The position numbers and the translations under genes are program-made. Below are positions 43,215-54,060 of a stretch of DNA of 64,000 bases, in pieces. Every line of letters begins with the position of its first letter. Positions within the stretch are counted from its first letter, which is position 1. Location: positions 1-64,000 of the forward strand of contig MDYQ01000421.1 of the NCBI GenBank assembly GCA_003024175.1, given 5' to 3'. The stretch comes from Planoprotostelium fungivorum (taxonomy: Eukaryota; Evosea; Variosea; Cavosteliida; Cavosteliaceae). Below the pieces are notes generated by a model. That model was not told the DNA's origin and did no database searches. It was given only the letters and a program-made list of their open reading frames with translations.

Positions 43215-44052
43215 GTGGTACTTGTCTATGTTACGTGCGCGTGTGTTATGTGTTGAAGCCCAAGATGGCTCAAAAGGTAAGCGACATCAGAGGCCGTGCC
43301 CGGATTCCACTGTCATTTCCTACTCAGGATCAGACGTCACGTGAATGAGTTCTCCTCAGATTTTCATAATACCTGCCAATTGTAGCGGTGAGATCTATTT
43401 TTCAGGGATAAGGTGTGCATAAAATGTGACGGGATAGCACGACTTACGATGATATGCCCCCTTTAACGTCGACCGAATTTTATGCGGCAAACGAATTCTA
43501 CCCTGGAACTTGTTGTTATTCGTGAGTAGTAAGAAGTTAGGGTCACCAATTCTAGAGGCATTGGCTCTCTTTGTCGGGATCTCACATGTCTCCTTCCCTT
43601 CTATACATCGTATACAAAGTGCGTCGAACACTCATTCTGCATCGCTACATCCATCACAGACTGCTATCACATCACGGTCGATCATTCTCGTCATTGCCCC
43701 AATAAGTTATCTCTTGATGGTTGCCCTTTGTCATGCCTCACCGTTGAATGACGTCGTAGGTCTCTCGGTTGGGTGAGGTGAAAGCTGACTGTACATCTAC
43801 CATCGAGCAGTCACCCACTCAGCTGACGATCAATAAGATGAAATAAGATTTTTGGCCAAGATGAATTTGAGAGGAAGATATCGCGGTTGGATTGACTATT
43901 CATTGTGGCATGGATGATAGCACACCAGAGAGCATAAGTGAATCAAATGGCAGCCGTATCAAAAACGCGCGAGTCATTGATGTGTACACGAGCTGAAGAC
44001 ATCAACCTCCATCGCTCTCGATAAAATGCGACGTGAGTTTATTTTCTTTGTT
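43215..44052. other. 838-bp spacer between kinase copies
   Basis: No supported gene. Open frames on both strands lack ATG starts or coding character. The first 50 bp retain the 5'-flank similarity shared by the kinase copies. Holds the promoter of the middle kinase and the terminator of the first. Confidence 0.4.
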
Positions 44053-45147
44053 TCAAGCTACGATCCTCTTGACGATATTCTTGATGGTTCCGCTCAATCT
44101 TCTCTTCACACCAACCTTCCTCCTCTCCACTCTCATCCATTCGCTCTCCAGGATATCGTAGATACCGTATCTGGACTTTTGGTCTGGAAGGAGACAGCCG
44201 TGGATGAGATCAGAGAGGGCATCGGAGACACCATCGATCTCCGACCACACACCATGGACGGTGTTGTAGAGTTGCTCTCGTGCTGTCTCTCCGGCCCAAG
44301 GTATCTACCACACGTCAACAGAGAACGGCAGAATCGAGACGTCACGATGGAAGATGGTGATGTCTCACCTTGCCGCTGACCATGCAGTAGAGCAGCACTC
44401 CCAAGCCCCACACGTCTGTCTTTGGTCCTCGATATGCCTGTCGCAGCAGTATCTCAGGTGCAGCATAGATAGTCGAGCCACAGGGAGTCTTGAGAGCCTG
44501 AGACATAGACCAGTGAGAGGCAAAGCCAAAGTCGATGAGCTTGCAAGTGCCGTCGTGAGAGAGCATGACGTTCTCTAGCTTGATGTCTCTGTGTGCAACG
44601 TGAGAAGGGGAAAGAGGATGGAATAGACATGGAGTCACCTGTGTACGACGCCGTGTTCGTGTAGATAGTGTATGGCAGAGGTGATCTGGCGGAAGATTCT
44701 GAGCGCCTGTGATCGTTTGAGAAGTCTACGGGAATCGAGTGTCGTCACCTCTTTCTCTGGTAATGCTCTATCTGGGAAATCATCCAGCAGGCTGATCAGG
44801 TCCTTACCCTCCACAAGTTCCATGATGAGGCAGGTGACGTCTCCTGCCACCTGGATCACCTCGAAGAGCTTCGCGATGTGGATGTGATTCAATTTCATCT
44901 GGATGATGATCTCTCTCTGCAACTTCAGATCGGAGGCGACATCGCCGTGTTTGACAAACTGTGAGTCTTTAGGTGTGATACGATAATGATGGTGTAGCAC
45001 CTTGAGCGCGACTCTCTCTCCTGTCTTCTCGTGTGTACCTAGCTTCACTTTGGCAAAGCTGCCTTCACCCAAAGTCTCTCCGATCTTGTATGATCCGATC
45101 ATCCTCTCCTTCATTTTAGTCGTCTCGTGCGTAGTCGTCTGTGTCAT
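44053..45147 (-). CDS. CAMK-like Ser/Thr protein kinase, first tandem copy
   Basis: Complete core: start MTQTTTHETTKMKERMIGSY (ATG 45145-45147), P-loop ETLGEGSFAKVKLG, VALKVLHHHYRITPKDSQ (different from the middle copy), LKLQREIIIQMKLNHIHI, hinge CLIMELVEGKDLISLLDD, FRQITSAIHYLHEHGVVHR then DIKLENVML, DFG, CGSTIYAAPEILLRQAY and DVWGLGVLLYCMVSG. The end is EIDGVSDALSDLIHGCLLPD and a basic tail (VGVKRRLSGTIKNIVKRI). In-frame codons upstream of the ATG resemble the other copies' leaders but include no ATG. AATAAA lies about 15 nt after the TGA. Probably the parental copy of the array. Confidence 0.85.
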
Positions 45148-45552
45148 GTGATACTTGTCTATAATACGTGTTCGTTCTCGTGAGCGTTCTGCGTCTCGAT
45201 ATGAATATAAAGTCAGGGGTTCATCACCTGATCCACTGCTCACGTCAAACTTTACTCCCCTAATCTCGGTCTATTCCAGGTTCTTCATGAAAACTCCGGA
45301 CAGTCCGTCTGCACCTTGACGCATCCCAGGAACGCTATTCATTCCGGGGATAAATCAGCCAGTTAAGACACCACTTACGCTGATTGCCCACTCAACAGCT
45401 CTGTCTAAGGATCACTTGCTTATGGACGGTCAACACAGACAGCCTATGATGTTATATCTCCTCACCCCTCTATGGTCACCCGTGGTGCTATAAGACCGAA
45501 ATAGAAAGTGTTATCACACGAACGGTGTTTCCGTATCTTTATCGTTTCCACT
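45148..45552. other. spacer, kinase array to NOL8-like gene
   Basis: About 400 bp. The kinase-proximal 95 bp are open on the minus strand and may be 5'UTR. No other feature recognised. Confidence 0.4.
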
Positions 45553-47193
45553 TCACATAAAGTTGAAGGAAAAGGTGGCTTGTGGTTTCTGAGGCGACGA
45601 TTTCGTTGCCGTCGGTTTCTTCTTCCCTCCCAACTTGGCCATCAGCAGCCTGGCGACTTCAGCGTTACTTGGAGACGGTTTCGGTAGTTCTTCCTCTTCT
45701 CTCTTGTCTTCTCTCTTAACTTGTCTCTTGTCTTCTCTCTTGTCTTCTCTCTTCTTTTCTTTCGTTCTGTCGTTTGTCTTCTTTGGTGTTTGGATGGCTT
45801 TCTTCACTACGGCTGGTTTCGCTGAGGTATCAAAGTTGAGAAGGAGATCGTCTGATGAGTCTGGTGTGGACTTTTCTTGTGTTGCTTCTTCTCTCTTCAC
45901 CCGTATGTCTTCCTTTGTCTCTATCGTCTTCTCTTCTTCCTCCTCCTCTATTTCGATTTCGCCCTGTGCAACACGTCAGATGATGATGGGACACGATGAA
46001 GAGCCCGCACCTCTTGAATGTTATCATTTGATTCGCTCGTCTCTTCTTCTTCCTCTTCTCTCTCTTCTTCTGCTTCTACCTCTTCTTCCTCTTCCTCTAC
46101 TTCTGCCTCTTCTTCCTCTTCTTCTGCTTCCACCTCTTCCTCTTCTTCTACTTCTACCTCTTCCTCTTCTTCTACTTCTACCTCTTCCTCTGCCTCTGCC
46201 TCCTGTTCCTCTTCTTCTTCTACCTCATCTGCTTTCTCTTCTTCTTCTTCTTCTCTTTCCTCAACTTCCTTCAGTTCTGGTGTCTCCACTTGCATCTCTT
46301 CCGTTGATGCATGATGGACGACGTCATCTGCGTTCAAAGTCTCTTCCTTCTTCATCTTCTTCTTCCCTTCTGCATCTTGTCTCTCTCTTCTCCTCTTCTC
46401 GCTGATACCTTCCGTCTCGATGTCTAATGACTTTATATTTCTCTGCCACCTTGATGGATCGTAAGGTACGATGTGAGAGAGTCAAGGACATTCAATCTTC
46501 TCATGTCGAAAGACATCTCCATCGATGATTGTGATGGAGGTGTATGAGATGGTGAAAGGATATCTTTCCAGTGTTCCACGAGATGTTCATCTTGGCAATC
46601 CATCTGTGTCCTTTGCCTTGTACCCACATGTCTGGATGACGAGTTGGGTCGAAGACAACCTCATCGGGGGCTTCTGATGATATGTCAAGAGAGAAGACAA
46701 TGGAATAGAATCACCTGTGTCTTTCGTTTGAGATTGTTGCCATTCTTCCACCTGCTTCTTCTCTCTTTCCATTCTGAATGGTGTGAGATGCAATGATGAT
46801 GGTCGATCCACCTCGTTGTGTAATGTTCTTTCGCTTTCTCTATGCGAAACTCGGATCCTCTCCATTTCGTGCGATTTAAAGTTGTCAGACCTGAAGGGGT
46901 GATGAGATTCGATGAATTCAGATGGATCGACACTCACACATTGTTAAACTCTTATCATCTTTTGGAATGAAATCTGCATATCCAAACCCTTTTGCTGCAC
47001 CTAAAGGATATCATCAGATCGAATGATCGAGAAGTGAATGAGAAAGACAAATCGAAGAGATGGACAAACCAGTTGTGGCATCTTTGACGATCTCTAGTTT
47101 GTCAACGGTTCCGAAATTACCCAGTTTCAATCTCAGTTCTGACTCTGTTGTTTGAGGAGCTAGACCTCCCATAAACAGTCGAACAACTTCCAT
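45553..47193 (-). CDS. nucleolar RRM protein, NOL8-like
   Basis: Ribosome-biogenesis candidate. ATG 47191-47193: MEVVRLFMGGLAPQTTESEL (RNP2 RLFMGGL), LGNFGTVDKLEIVKDATTG, AKGFGYADFIP (RNP1 position), LTTLNRTKWRGSEFRIEKAK. The LNRTKWRG-FRIxxAKE ending is characteristic of NOL8 (vertebrate LNKTKWKGGTLQIQLAKE). Middle exons contain FDPTRHPDMW and basic runs. A Glu/Val-rich tract (about 46020-46270) and Lys-rich tail (KREDKREDKRQVKRED) precede SNAEVARLLMAKLGGKKKP and a C-terminal TFSFNFM. Divergent from the TBCC gene with 94 bp between ATGs. Orthology is likely but the C-terminal half is only compositionally similar. Confidence 0.7.
46030..46265 (-). repeat. Glu-tract coding repeat
   Basis: GAAGAGGAAGAA-type units encoding VEVEEEEEVEVEEEEE on the minus strand. 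Plus-strand Ser/Leu-rich frames here are shadows. Confidence 0.85.
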
Positions 47194-47287
47194 GTTGATC
47201 TCTCCTCTGCGTTATTGTTGTCTGGAATGTTGAATGCCATTCTGAGAATTTCAACATCACATCACATCGGCTCAAAATACATCCGCG

Positions 47288-48311
47288 ATGACAACAGAAA
47301 CCCAACAGAGAGTCCAAAAGTTCGCAAGCGAATTCACGACCCATAAAGAGAGTGAGTTCTTCTGTTGCGATGTCTCCTGATGGATGCATCGAAGATGTCA
47401 ACTCCCTCATAACGAAGGCCTCATCCGTGGAAAAGGATCAACTGAACTCTCATTTTGAAGAGATCTATTCGAACATCAACGTCGCCAACAAATTACTCAA
47501 AGAATGCCTCAACTTCCTTCCCCTCTATGAGATCAACCAGGCACAGAAGGTCAGATCCGTCTGTCATGATCTCTCCATGACATTCGTAGACTCTCAAACA
47601 ACTGGAAGAGGAAACGTCTAAAACGAAAGACAAGCTCATTCCAAAGGAGAAGTTCAGCTTCAAGAATCGAAAGAAGGTAGAGACAACGACACAGAAAGAG
47701 AAGCCGAAAATCGAGGAACAGAAGTTCACACGAGATCGTCCGAACGATGATACATCTGTCTCACGAGGAGAGGACAACCGCATCTGCAATCTGCGAGATG
47801 AAAAGCTGAATCTGACTTCAAAACATTACGATACCCTTCACATCTTCAATCTGGAAGGATGCCAACTCTATTGTGGTGCCATATCAGGATCGAGTGAGCG
47901 ACATCATCATTATCCCCCATCGATGATGTCGATCATGTTCGCTAATATCTATCTTCCAGTTCTGATCGAAAACTGCAATCGCTGCACTTTCGTCTTTGGT
48001 GCCAGACAAGTTCGCATCCACACATCGAAATCGGTCGATTTTTACATCTTTGTCAAAAGCAGCCCCATCATCGAGTTCTGTGAGAACATCCGGGTGGCTC
48101 CTTACAACCTTCAATTTGAAGGAAGAGAAGAACAATTTGAGGTGAAAACGGAGACGATGAATGCATGTTCATCTCTGTATAGAAGGCGGCGTTTGTGGAG
48201 CAAGAGAACAAATGGGATCAGATGGAAGATTTCAATTGGCTGAAAGCTGCGCCGTCACCCAATTGGAGCGTCATTCCGGAGGCAGAGCGATCACATCATG
48301 CTTTTGAATGA
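47288..48311 (+). CDS. tubulin-folding cofactor C (TBCC)-like
   Basis: Cofactor C stimulates beta-tubulin GTP hydrolysis at the last step of tubulin dimer assembly. ATG 47288 gives MTTETQQRVQKFASEF. An N-terminal spectrin-like helical part (VEKDQLNSHFEEIYSNINVA, LLKECLNFLPLYEINQAQ) is followed by a charged linker. The C-terminal beta-helix carries the C-CAP/TBCC signature: LHIFNLEGCQLYCGAISGS, ILIENCNRCTFVFGARQVRI, SKSVDFYIFVKSSPIIEFC, RVAPYNLQFEG. The catalytic Arg of cofactor C is expected in the QVRIH turn, which is present. The last exon ends WDQMEDFNWLKAAPSPNW, as in the family. About 280 residues; four introns of 40-60 nt. Confidence 0.88.
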
Positions 48312-48536
48312 AGAGAATCACAAAGAACGTTTTCTCGTTTTTTTCATCGTGATGGTCACCAGCCAGCGAAACACGGACAACATGAACATCACCTGCACAA
48401 CCTCTTCACAAGATGATCCACACGCAGACCTTCCATTCGAGACAGCCATCATCAAAGAAGATGGTCAAGGACGCGAAACGATGAGAGAGACATTTGGACT
48501 TTCAATTTATGGTTTCCGTTCAGGCAAAGAGGCAAC

Positions 48537-49355
48537 TTAGAGGGCAGTCTTTCTCTTGTTTCCACCACCGGGGGCAGCGGCGGCCTTCTTGGCGGGGGCG
48601 GCAGCCTTCTTGTCGTCCTTCTTGGCAGCGGGGGCGGGGGCCTGGGGCTCCTCGGCTTCATTGCCTGGGATGGATCTGATGATATCAGAGTCTCCGGCGT
48701 CGGTGATGGAGAGGACTCCGACACGGAAGTACTTTCCGCAAGCAGTTCCGAGATCGATGTTGCCTGTGGACATTGAGATCGAGTTGAGATAAGAGAGGGA
48801 TATGGATAGAGGATGGGATACGGAAAGATGTGATCGAATGGGGCCTCACTTCCGGCGTAGTGGTGGACGGCGGTCTTGGAAAGCATAGCGTTGTACTCGA
48901 GCTCAGACTTTCTCAGAGGTGGGCAGTTGTTGGCGATGATGATCAACTTGGCTATAAAACATGTCAGCCCCTTCTTCTCCTCCAGGGCGATATATATGTT
49001 TATAGACGAAGAATAATCTCGAGCCCTGTAACATGTGAGAAGAACTTTAGAAATGGAGAGGTTAAACCCCAAAAAGACTTACCGCCGGAAGCAACTCGAG
49101 AGAACCTACATTCAACGTACATTCTATAAAAGATCATATGAAAAGGACTCACACTTTCCGTCTCTGATGGTCTTGTTGGTGGTCTTGTAGCCAAGAGCGT
49201 ACTTTCCACTCTTCATGACGAGGGAAAGACGAGAGTTGATGCTCTCCTGGGTCTTCTTCTAAAGTTCGAAAGTCAGCATCTCAAAGACATGGAAGATGCG
49301 GAGAGATTCTTCTGAGAGGAAAGAGGGGACTGACCTGCTTCTTTGTGGATACCAT
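48537..49355 (-). CDS. RPL30: 60S ribosomal protein eL30
   Basis: Component of the large ribosomal subunit. Exons: MVSTKKQ | [35 protein letters not shown] | [34 protein letters not shown] | [32 protein letters not shown]. All are classic eL30 blocks. The usual protein ends soon after DSDIIRSMP. Here another 40-odd residues of Ala/Pro/Lys ([19 protein letters not shown]) run to [10 protein letters not shown], an unusual basic tail. The intron at about 48951-49150 is longest and ends with a pyrimidine-rich 3' site. Start ATG 49353-49355. Confidence 0.95.
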
Positions 49356-49525
49356 TGTTGATCGAGACCTGAGGTGAAGTTTTGAACTGAAACCAAAAAG
49401 TGCAGCGGCTTCCTCTCGTATTCTTCGTTGGGTCTAACCTGGATTCAACTACAATGTGCTAATGTCGTCACAAACTTCTTTTTTTTATTGGGGATTATGA
49501 TTTATTTTCTGAGAACCACACGGTG

Positions 49526-51771
49526 ATGCAGGTCAATCTGATCACAAAGAATCCTCTGTTGAGGTCGAACTTTCAGTCGTGTCGTTCGCAGGTGTGTCCG
49601 ATCGATGAAGCGGCCTCGAGATCTGATTGCAATCTCCAGTTTGTCGTTCGCAAGACAGATGCATCAGAATCGATATTCACTCGAGGAATTTGCTGGATGC
49701 CTAAACGAATATTGGTGATTCTGACATCACATCACATCATCCAATTGATCGACGATCTCAGCCGCCTCCAAATGCCATTTTCTCCGAGAATCTCTCCGCA
49801 GAAAAGAGATCCAGAATCACAGGTACCATCATCTCTATCATCCACTCGTTCACCTCCCACAGACGGACTCACCGAAGATGAAGACACAAAGTTGTCCCAT
49901 ATTCACCAGTCGATGAAAGAGCTACTCAAATTCAGAAACGTCAGAGAAGTAAAAAAACGACTGGTCACCATCGATCAAGAGGTGTGATCTCATCTGATGT
50001 ACATTCCAACTCCATCAGGAACTTCCCATGACACGAAACACGTTCAAGTTGGTCCTATCCATGTACATCGCGTGGCCAGATATGCCCAACCTGAAGGATT
50101 TCGTTGCGTGGACGAGTGAATATGGATTTCGACCGGATAATATAACTTACGTGGCGCTGTTACAGTGGGCATCGAGAAAGAAGCAGGTGAGAATCTGATG
50201 ATCACGATGGATCGTGATGGATGATGATGACACACCATCAGAGAGATACTATGGATCATTGGGTCAATACCATGATGGAAGACGAGAAAAAAGTGAGGAA
50301 CACCATCGTACTCTTCACTGAGACCCGATCAGATGGACGACTTCACCTATCGCAGCATCGCAGAGATCTACGCTCAGAACAGAATGATTCCAGAACTCAA
50401 AATTGTGAATTAATTACATCTCCCCCTCATCCAAACATTGTTTCACATCGATTCACATTTGTTTACATCTATACACATCGATTCACATCGATTCACATCT
50501 ATTCTCTCCTCTTCTCACTCCATTCAGTTACTGAGAAAGATGAGTCTGTACGGCCGCAGGATCGACGTGGACTTGTTCAACGAAATCATCAAGAAGACTC
50601 TACCTCACGGGCAAGATGCAGTGGCAGCTGTGATGGAAGACATGAGAGAGTTTGAGATTCCACCAAATTCAGTCACCATATCGATGATCGGTCAGTTGGC
50701 CGAGAAGGAGGGAGACGATCAGGTATATTCATTTTATTCTATTTTATTCTATTTCATTTGGGACGTCACAGTCTTTGCGATGATGGCCGGTTGTAGATGG
50801 ATGAAACATGGAGAATTGATGGGAACAGGTGTTGCAGGGAGCGTTGCAGTACATGGCCGGAGGAAAGAAAAAGTTGAGCCACGAAGATCGAGAGAGATTG
50901 TTCGAGTTCATGTCAAAGAAGAACGGTTTAGAGTATGCACTGGTGAGACATCATCATCATCATGATCGAGATGATCGATGTAGCGATGGATGCTGATGCA
51001 TGATACAGAATCGATTGAGGGAAGGAAACACGAGCACTCATGAGCTGGAGATCTTATTCGGCAGGATGTTAGTTCGAAGGCTGACCGAACAGAGATACGA
51101 CGAGATCGAGAGGTGCTCATCATCATCTCCACCTCCATCGTATCACATCTTCATCGTCTCATGCTTCATCGTCTCACATCTTCATCAGGATCATCACCGA
51201 GATGAAAGATGTGAATCATCCATATGGCATCCACTCTGTTCCTGCCATCATCAGCTACTACACCACACGAGACGACACACAGGAGATGAAGAACTGGTGC
51301 AACTACGCCAGACGTCATGAAGTGAGACAGACACTCTGATGAGACGTCTAAAGGACCTGCAGGTGTCCATACCCGTCGAGAGCGTCAGTCGCATGCTGTC
51401 TCAGCTGATCGTGGACAATCGAGAAGAAGATGCATTGAGTTGGATCGACTTCTGTGAGAAGAATCACGGGCCTCTTCAAGTCACCGCGATGAATCATGTG
51501 ATTCGATTCTTGTGTAAGATGGAGAGGAGTGATTCGGCGAAGAAATGGATGTTTAAGGTGAAGAGAAGACGTGGAGGTGAAAGTTGAAGGATTGCAGATG
51601 ACGAAGAGTGGAATGGAGGCAGAAGCTCGAACATTGGAATCACTCATAGAGGCGTCCATTTTGACGGAAGATAGAGACGTAAGACTGTGGGAGAGCATGC
51701 TTCTTAAACTGAGGAGAACGCAAGAAGAGAACTACATCCGTCTCAAAATGCGAAACAACAAGAAGCTGTGA
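49526..51771 (+). CDS. pentatricopeptide-repeat protein
   Basis: RNA-binding PPR protein, probably organellar. Repeats are recognisable by the alternating helix pattern: MTRNTFKLVLSMYIAW and EYGFRPDNITYVALLQWA; RKMSLYGRRIDVDLFNEIIK; MREFEIPPNSVTISMIGQLA; LQVTAMNHVIRFLCKMERSD. The N-terminus MQVNLITKNPLLRSNFQSCR is basic and Ser-rich as for a mitochondrial presequence; the start is tentative, since an in-frame upstream exon is possible. The last exon ends LRRTQEENYIRLKMRNNKKL with TGA 51769-51771 and AATAAA about 18 nt downstream. At least eight introns; that at 50723-50828 carries the GGTTGTAGATGG motif. Confidence 0.75.
50723..50828 (+). repeat. PPR-gene intron carrying GGCCGGTTGTAGATGGATGA
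   Basis: 106-nt intron, AT-rich at its 5' end (tandem TTTTATTCTA). The motif lies in its 3' half near 50787-50806. Confidence 0.6.
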
Positions 51772-51998
51772 TGATCTCTCGGCAAACAATAAACCGAAAT
51801 AAAATGTAAATCGCATTCGCATTCGCGATCGTCAGGAATACGGTTGGTGCAGAGAGAATAGAAAGGAAGAGAAGACGAGTTGTTTATCGTCTCCTAAACT
51901 TGCCCAGTTGTTTTCGGTCAACCGTAGAAACAACGGCGTCTTCACAGAACACAGAGGGCAAACTGGGTTTGCAGGCCCTAGCAGACTTCTCCCTTAAG

Positions 51999-53912
51999 AT
52001 GGTATGAGATCTCGCGAGTTCGTAGCTGAACATTGAGATTAGAACGGTGAAACTTCTAATCATCCAGAGGGAGAGGTGAGAGAACAATACGCGGGAGATG
52101 GACAGACGGGAACCGATGGAGGAAATCACGAAGACACTCAAGCGCAGACACATACCAATCAAGAAGTCTACTCGGAGAACTCACAAGGACATCCTCAGCA
52201 CGAATCTAATTTAGAGGAGCCACAACAGATGCAAGATCTGCAGAATGTCAGTCATCACTACCAAGAAGACAGCTCGCATGAACATCATCTAGAGGCGGCC
52301 CATCAATTGGTTCGTTCTTTCATTCGAAACCGTCTCCCAACGAATGTTTAGGTCGAAGCCACTCAATTAGAGGACCAACACCAACAACATCACGGCGTAG
52401 ACAGCCACTCGGGACATCCAGGTTCGAGTTTCCCTCTTAACGTGTCGTCTGATGTTTGAGACAGATGAAATGCAACATCATTACCCCGGATACTCACAAG
52501 AGGTGACGATGAAAACATCTACCACGAATCCATCTCAACTCTCGCAGGTATCTGGACACGTCTACACAGATGGATCTCAACTCCATCAAGGACAACATCT
52601 CGAGCTCATGCAATCGCAAGACGAGGTGATCTACACCTCCCACCTTCACCTCCATCTTCTGACTCCTTGCATCTTCTGACTCCCTCCATCATCTGACTCC
52701 CTCCAGTCCGATGACAAAGACGAAATCTTAGATGAGAAGGAATTAGCCAAACTTCCCGTGGCCATGCTGAAAGAAAAGTGCAGAGTCAGGGGCATGAAGA
52801 TCGGAGGTTCTAAATTGGAGCTCATCGCTCGTCTGACAGGAACGAACCCCACTCTAGATTTCGGCAGAGAGAGAAAACGCAAAGTCGAGGTACTGGACAA
52901 CAGCCCGGCCAAGAGATCCACGAAATGTGATTTCCCGCCCTTTTCGAAATTCGAAATTCAAATTGAACAGCGGAGGAGGGAAGGCTCTTGGCCGCGGGGT
53001 TCAACCAGCGGGACATCGAGCTGACACGATCGACCAGTCTGGCGAAACAGTTCAAGAAGGACGCGAGAGAGTTTTTACAAGAAGTCAACGGTGACTGGGG
53101 CGTACAGACTGAGACGTACGAAGACCAAGGAGACCACTGCAACGCGTGCGTTCATTTCATTTCACTCTTTTTCACTCTCATTCCTCTCCCGTTCACCATC
53201 TACAACCCGCCATTTTCATACGACTCACTCTCCCAGCTGGTTGAAGAACGTCGATCAGTACGGACAGTCCGTCTACAACTTGGCTTACCACGCCCTCGAC
53301 GCCCCCTCTCGCATAGAGGCCCTCCAGCGTGCTCACGACACACTCTTCACCATCGCAGACGGCTGGGCCCAATTCGAGGCGGTGCCCGTCAGAGGAGGCG
53401 CCAACGAGTTCAGAGACAGGGCCCTCTTTCACATCCAGCTGTTTGGGGACGAAGGACCGAGGGAGATGAGTTGGACTCTGTGGTTGGATTATCTTTGGAA
53501 GAGCATCATCTGCTCTGCGGCTGCGACCGGGCTAGATCGCACGTTGGTCGACAGGTGAGATTTCCTGGGAAATGGGAGATTCCCGGGAAATGAACGAGTT
53601 CCCAGGTTCATACGGGATTCCGTGGATTACGGGGTGATGCACTTCAGGGTGAGAGGGGTTTCATTCGAATGAAACTGAGTCGCTTAGCAACCGAACGATC
53701 CACACATGGAGGACCTCACGCGAACGGAGATGTGGAGGAGGGGTCACGAGGTGAGAGTGGCTGGTTGTAGACGGCTGATCTGGGCGTAGATCTACGAGGC
53801 GATCTACCGAGAGGGCAAGTGGACGGAGCTGCCACCTCACAAGAGACAGCACACGACGAAGAAGATCAAAGGGAAGTCGGTGCTGAGTGATGATGGTGCC
53901 GTTGTCGAATAA
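51999..53912 (+). CDS. SAP-domain protein with uncharacterised C-terminal domain
   Basis: Probable nuclear DNA- or RNA-associated factor. The best start is an ATG (51999-52001) followed at once by a GTATGAG donor; the acceptor GATTAG leads into NGETSNHPEGEVREQY. The N-terminal 130 residues are His/Gln/Glu-rich (HESNLEEPQQMQDLQN). The SAP helix pair is LPVAMLKEKCRVRGMKIGG, SKLELIARLTG. Then RKRKVEVLDNSPAKRSTK, a likely nuclear localisation signal. The second half is globular and unrecognised: AGFNQRDIELTRSTSLAKQF, WLKNVDQYGQSVYNLAYHA, LFTIADGWAQFEAVPV, DRALFHIQLFGDEGPREM. Last exons include IYEAIYREGKWTELPPHKR and a basic end. Splicing around 53557-53694 is unresolved. The stop TAA is nested in AATAAA (53908-53913). 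Confidence 0.72.
53146..53236 (+). repeat. SAP-gene intron carrying CCATCTACAACCCGCCATTT
   Basis: Intron GTGCG to CTCCCAG. The motif (near 53199-53218) is the reverse complement of the element in the formin intron near 26550-26568 (AGATGGCGAGTTGTAGATGG), that is, the opposite orientation relative to transcription. Confidence 0.65.
53751..53789 (+). repeat. 39-nt SAP-gene intron, near twin of formin intron 25598-25638
   Basis: GTGAGAGTGGCTGGTTGTAG then ACGGCTGATCTGGGCGTAG. Aligned with the formin intron, they differ by a few substitutions and small gaps over their whole length. Confidence 0.8.
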
Positions 53913-54060
53913 ATTCATACGAAGAGGTCATCTTCTGTGATGGAACAGATGATGAAGAAACTCTCATCGGGGGTCTGCGCAACTATCTTTCGAAAGTGTT
54001 GGGCTTTTAGGCTTTGACTTTTCGTATGACCGATCACGTCGTAGCCCTCCATCACTGCGC

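Noticed and set aside
41719-44052. Possible extra genes or a mobile element between the kinase copies
   Set aside because: No transposase, terminal repeats or coding domains; the only structure is decayed flank similarity from the tandem duplication.
45635-46405. Plus-strand 256-codon Leu/Ser-rich frame resembling a membrane protein
   Set aside because: Antisense shadow of the Glu tract in the NOL8-like gene; the hydrophobic look comes from CTC/CTT complements.
48298-48540. 80-codon plus-strand frame after the TBCC stop
   Set aside because: Starts in the last TBCC exon region and runs into the antisense of eL30; no coding character of its own.
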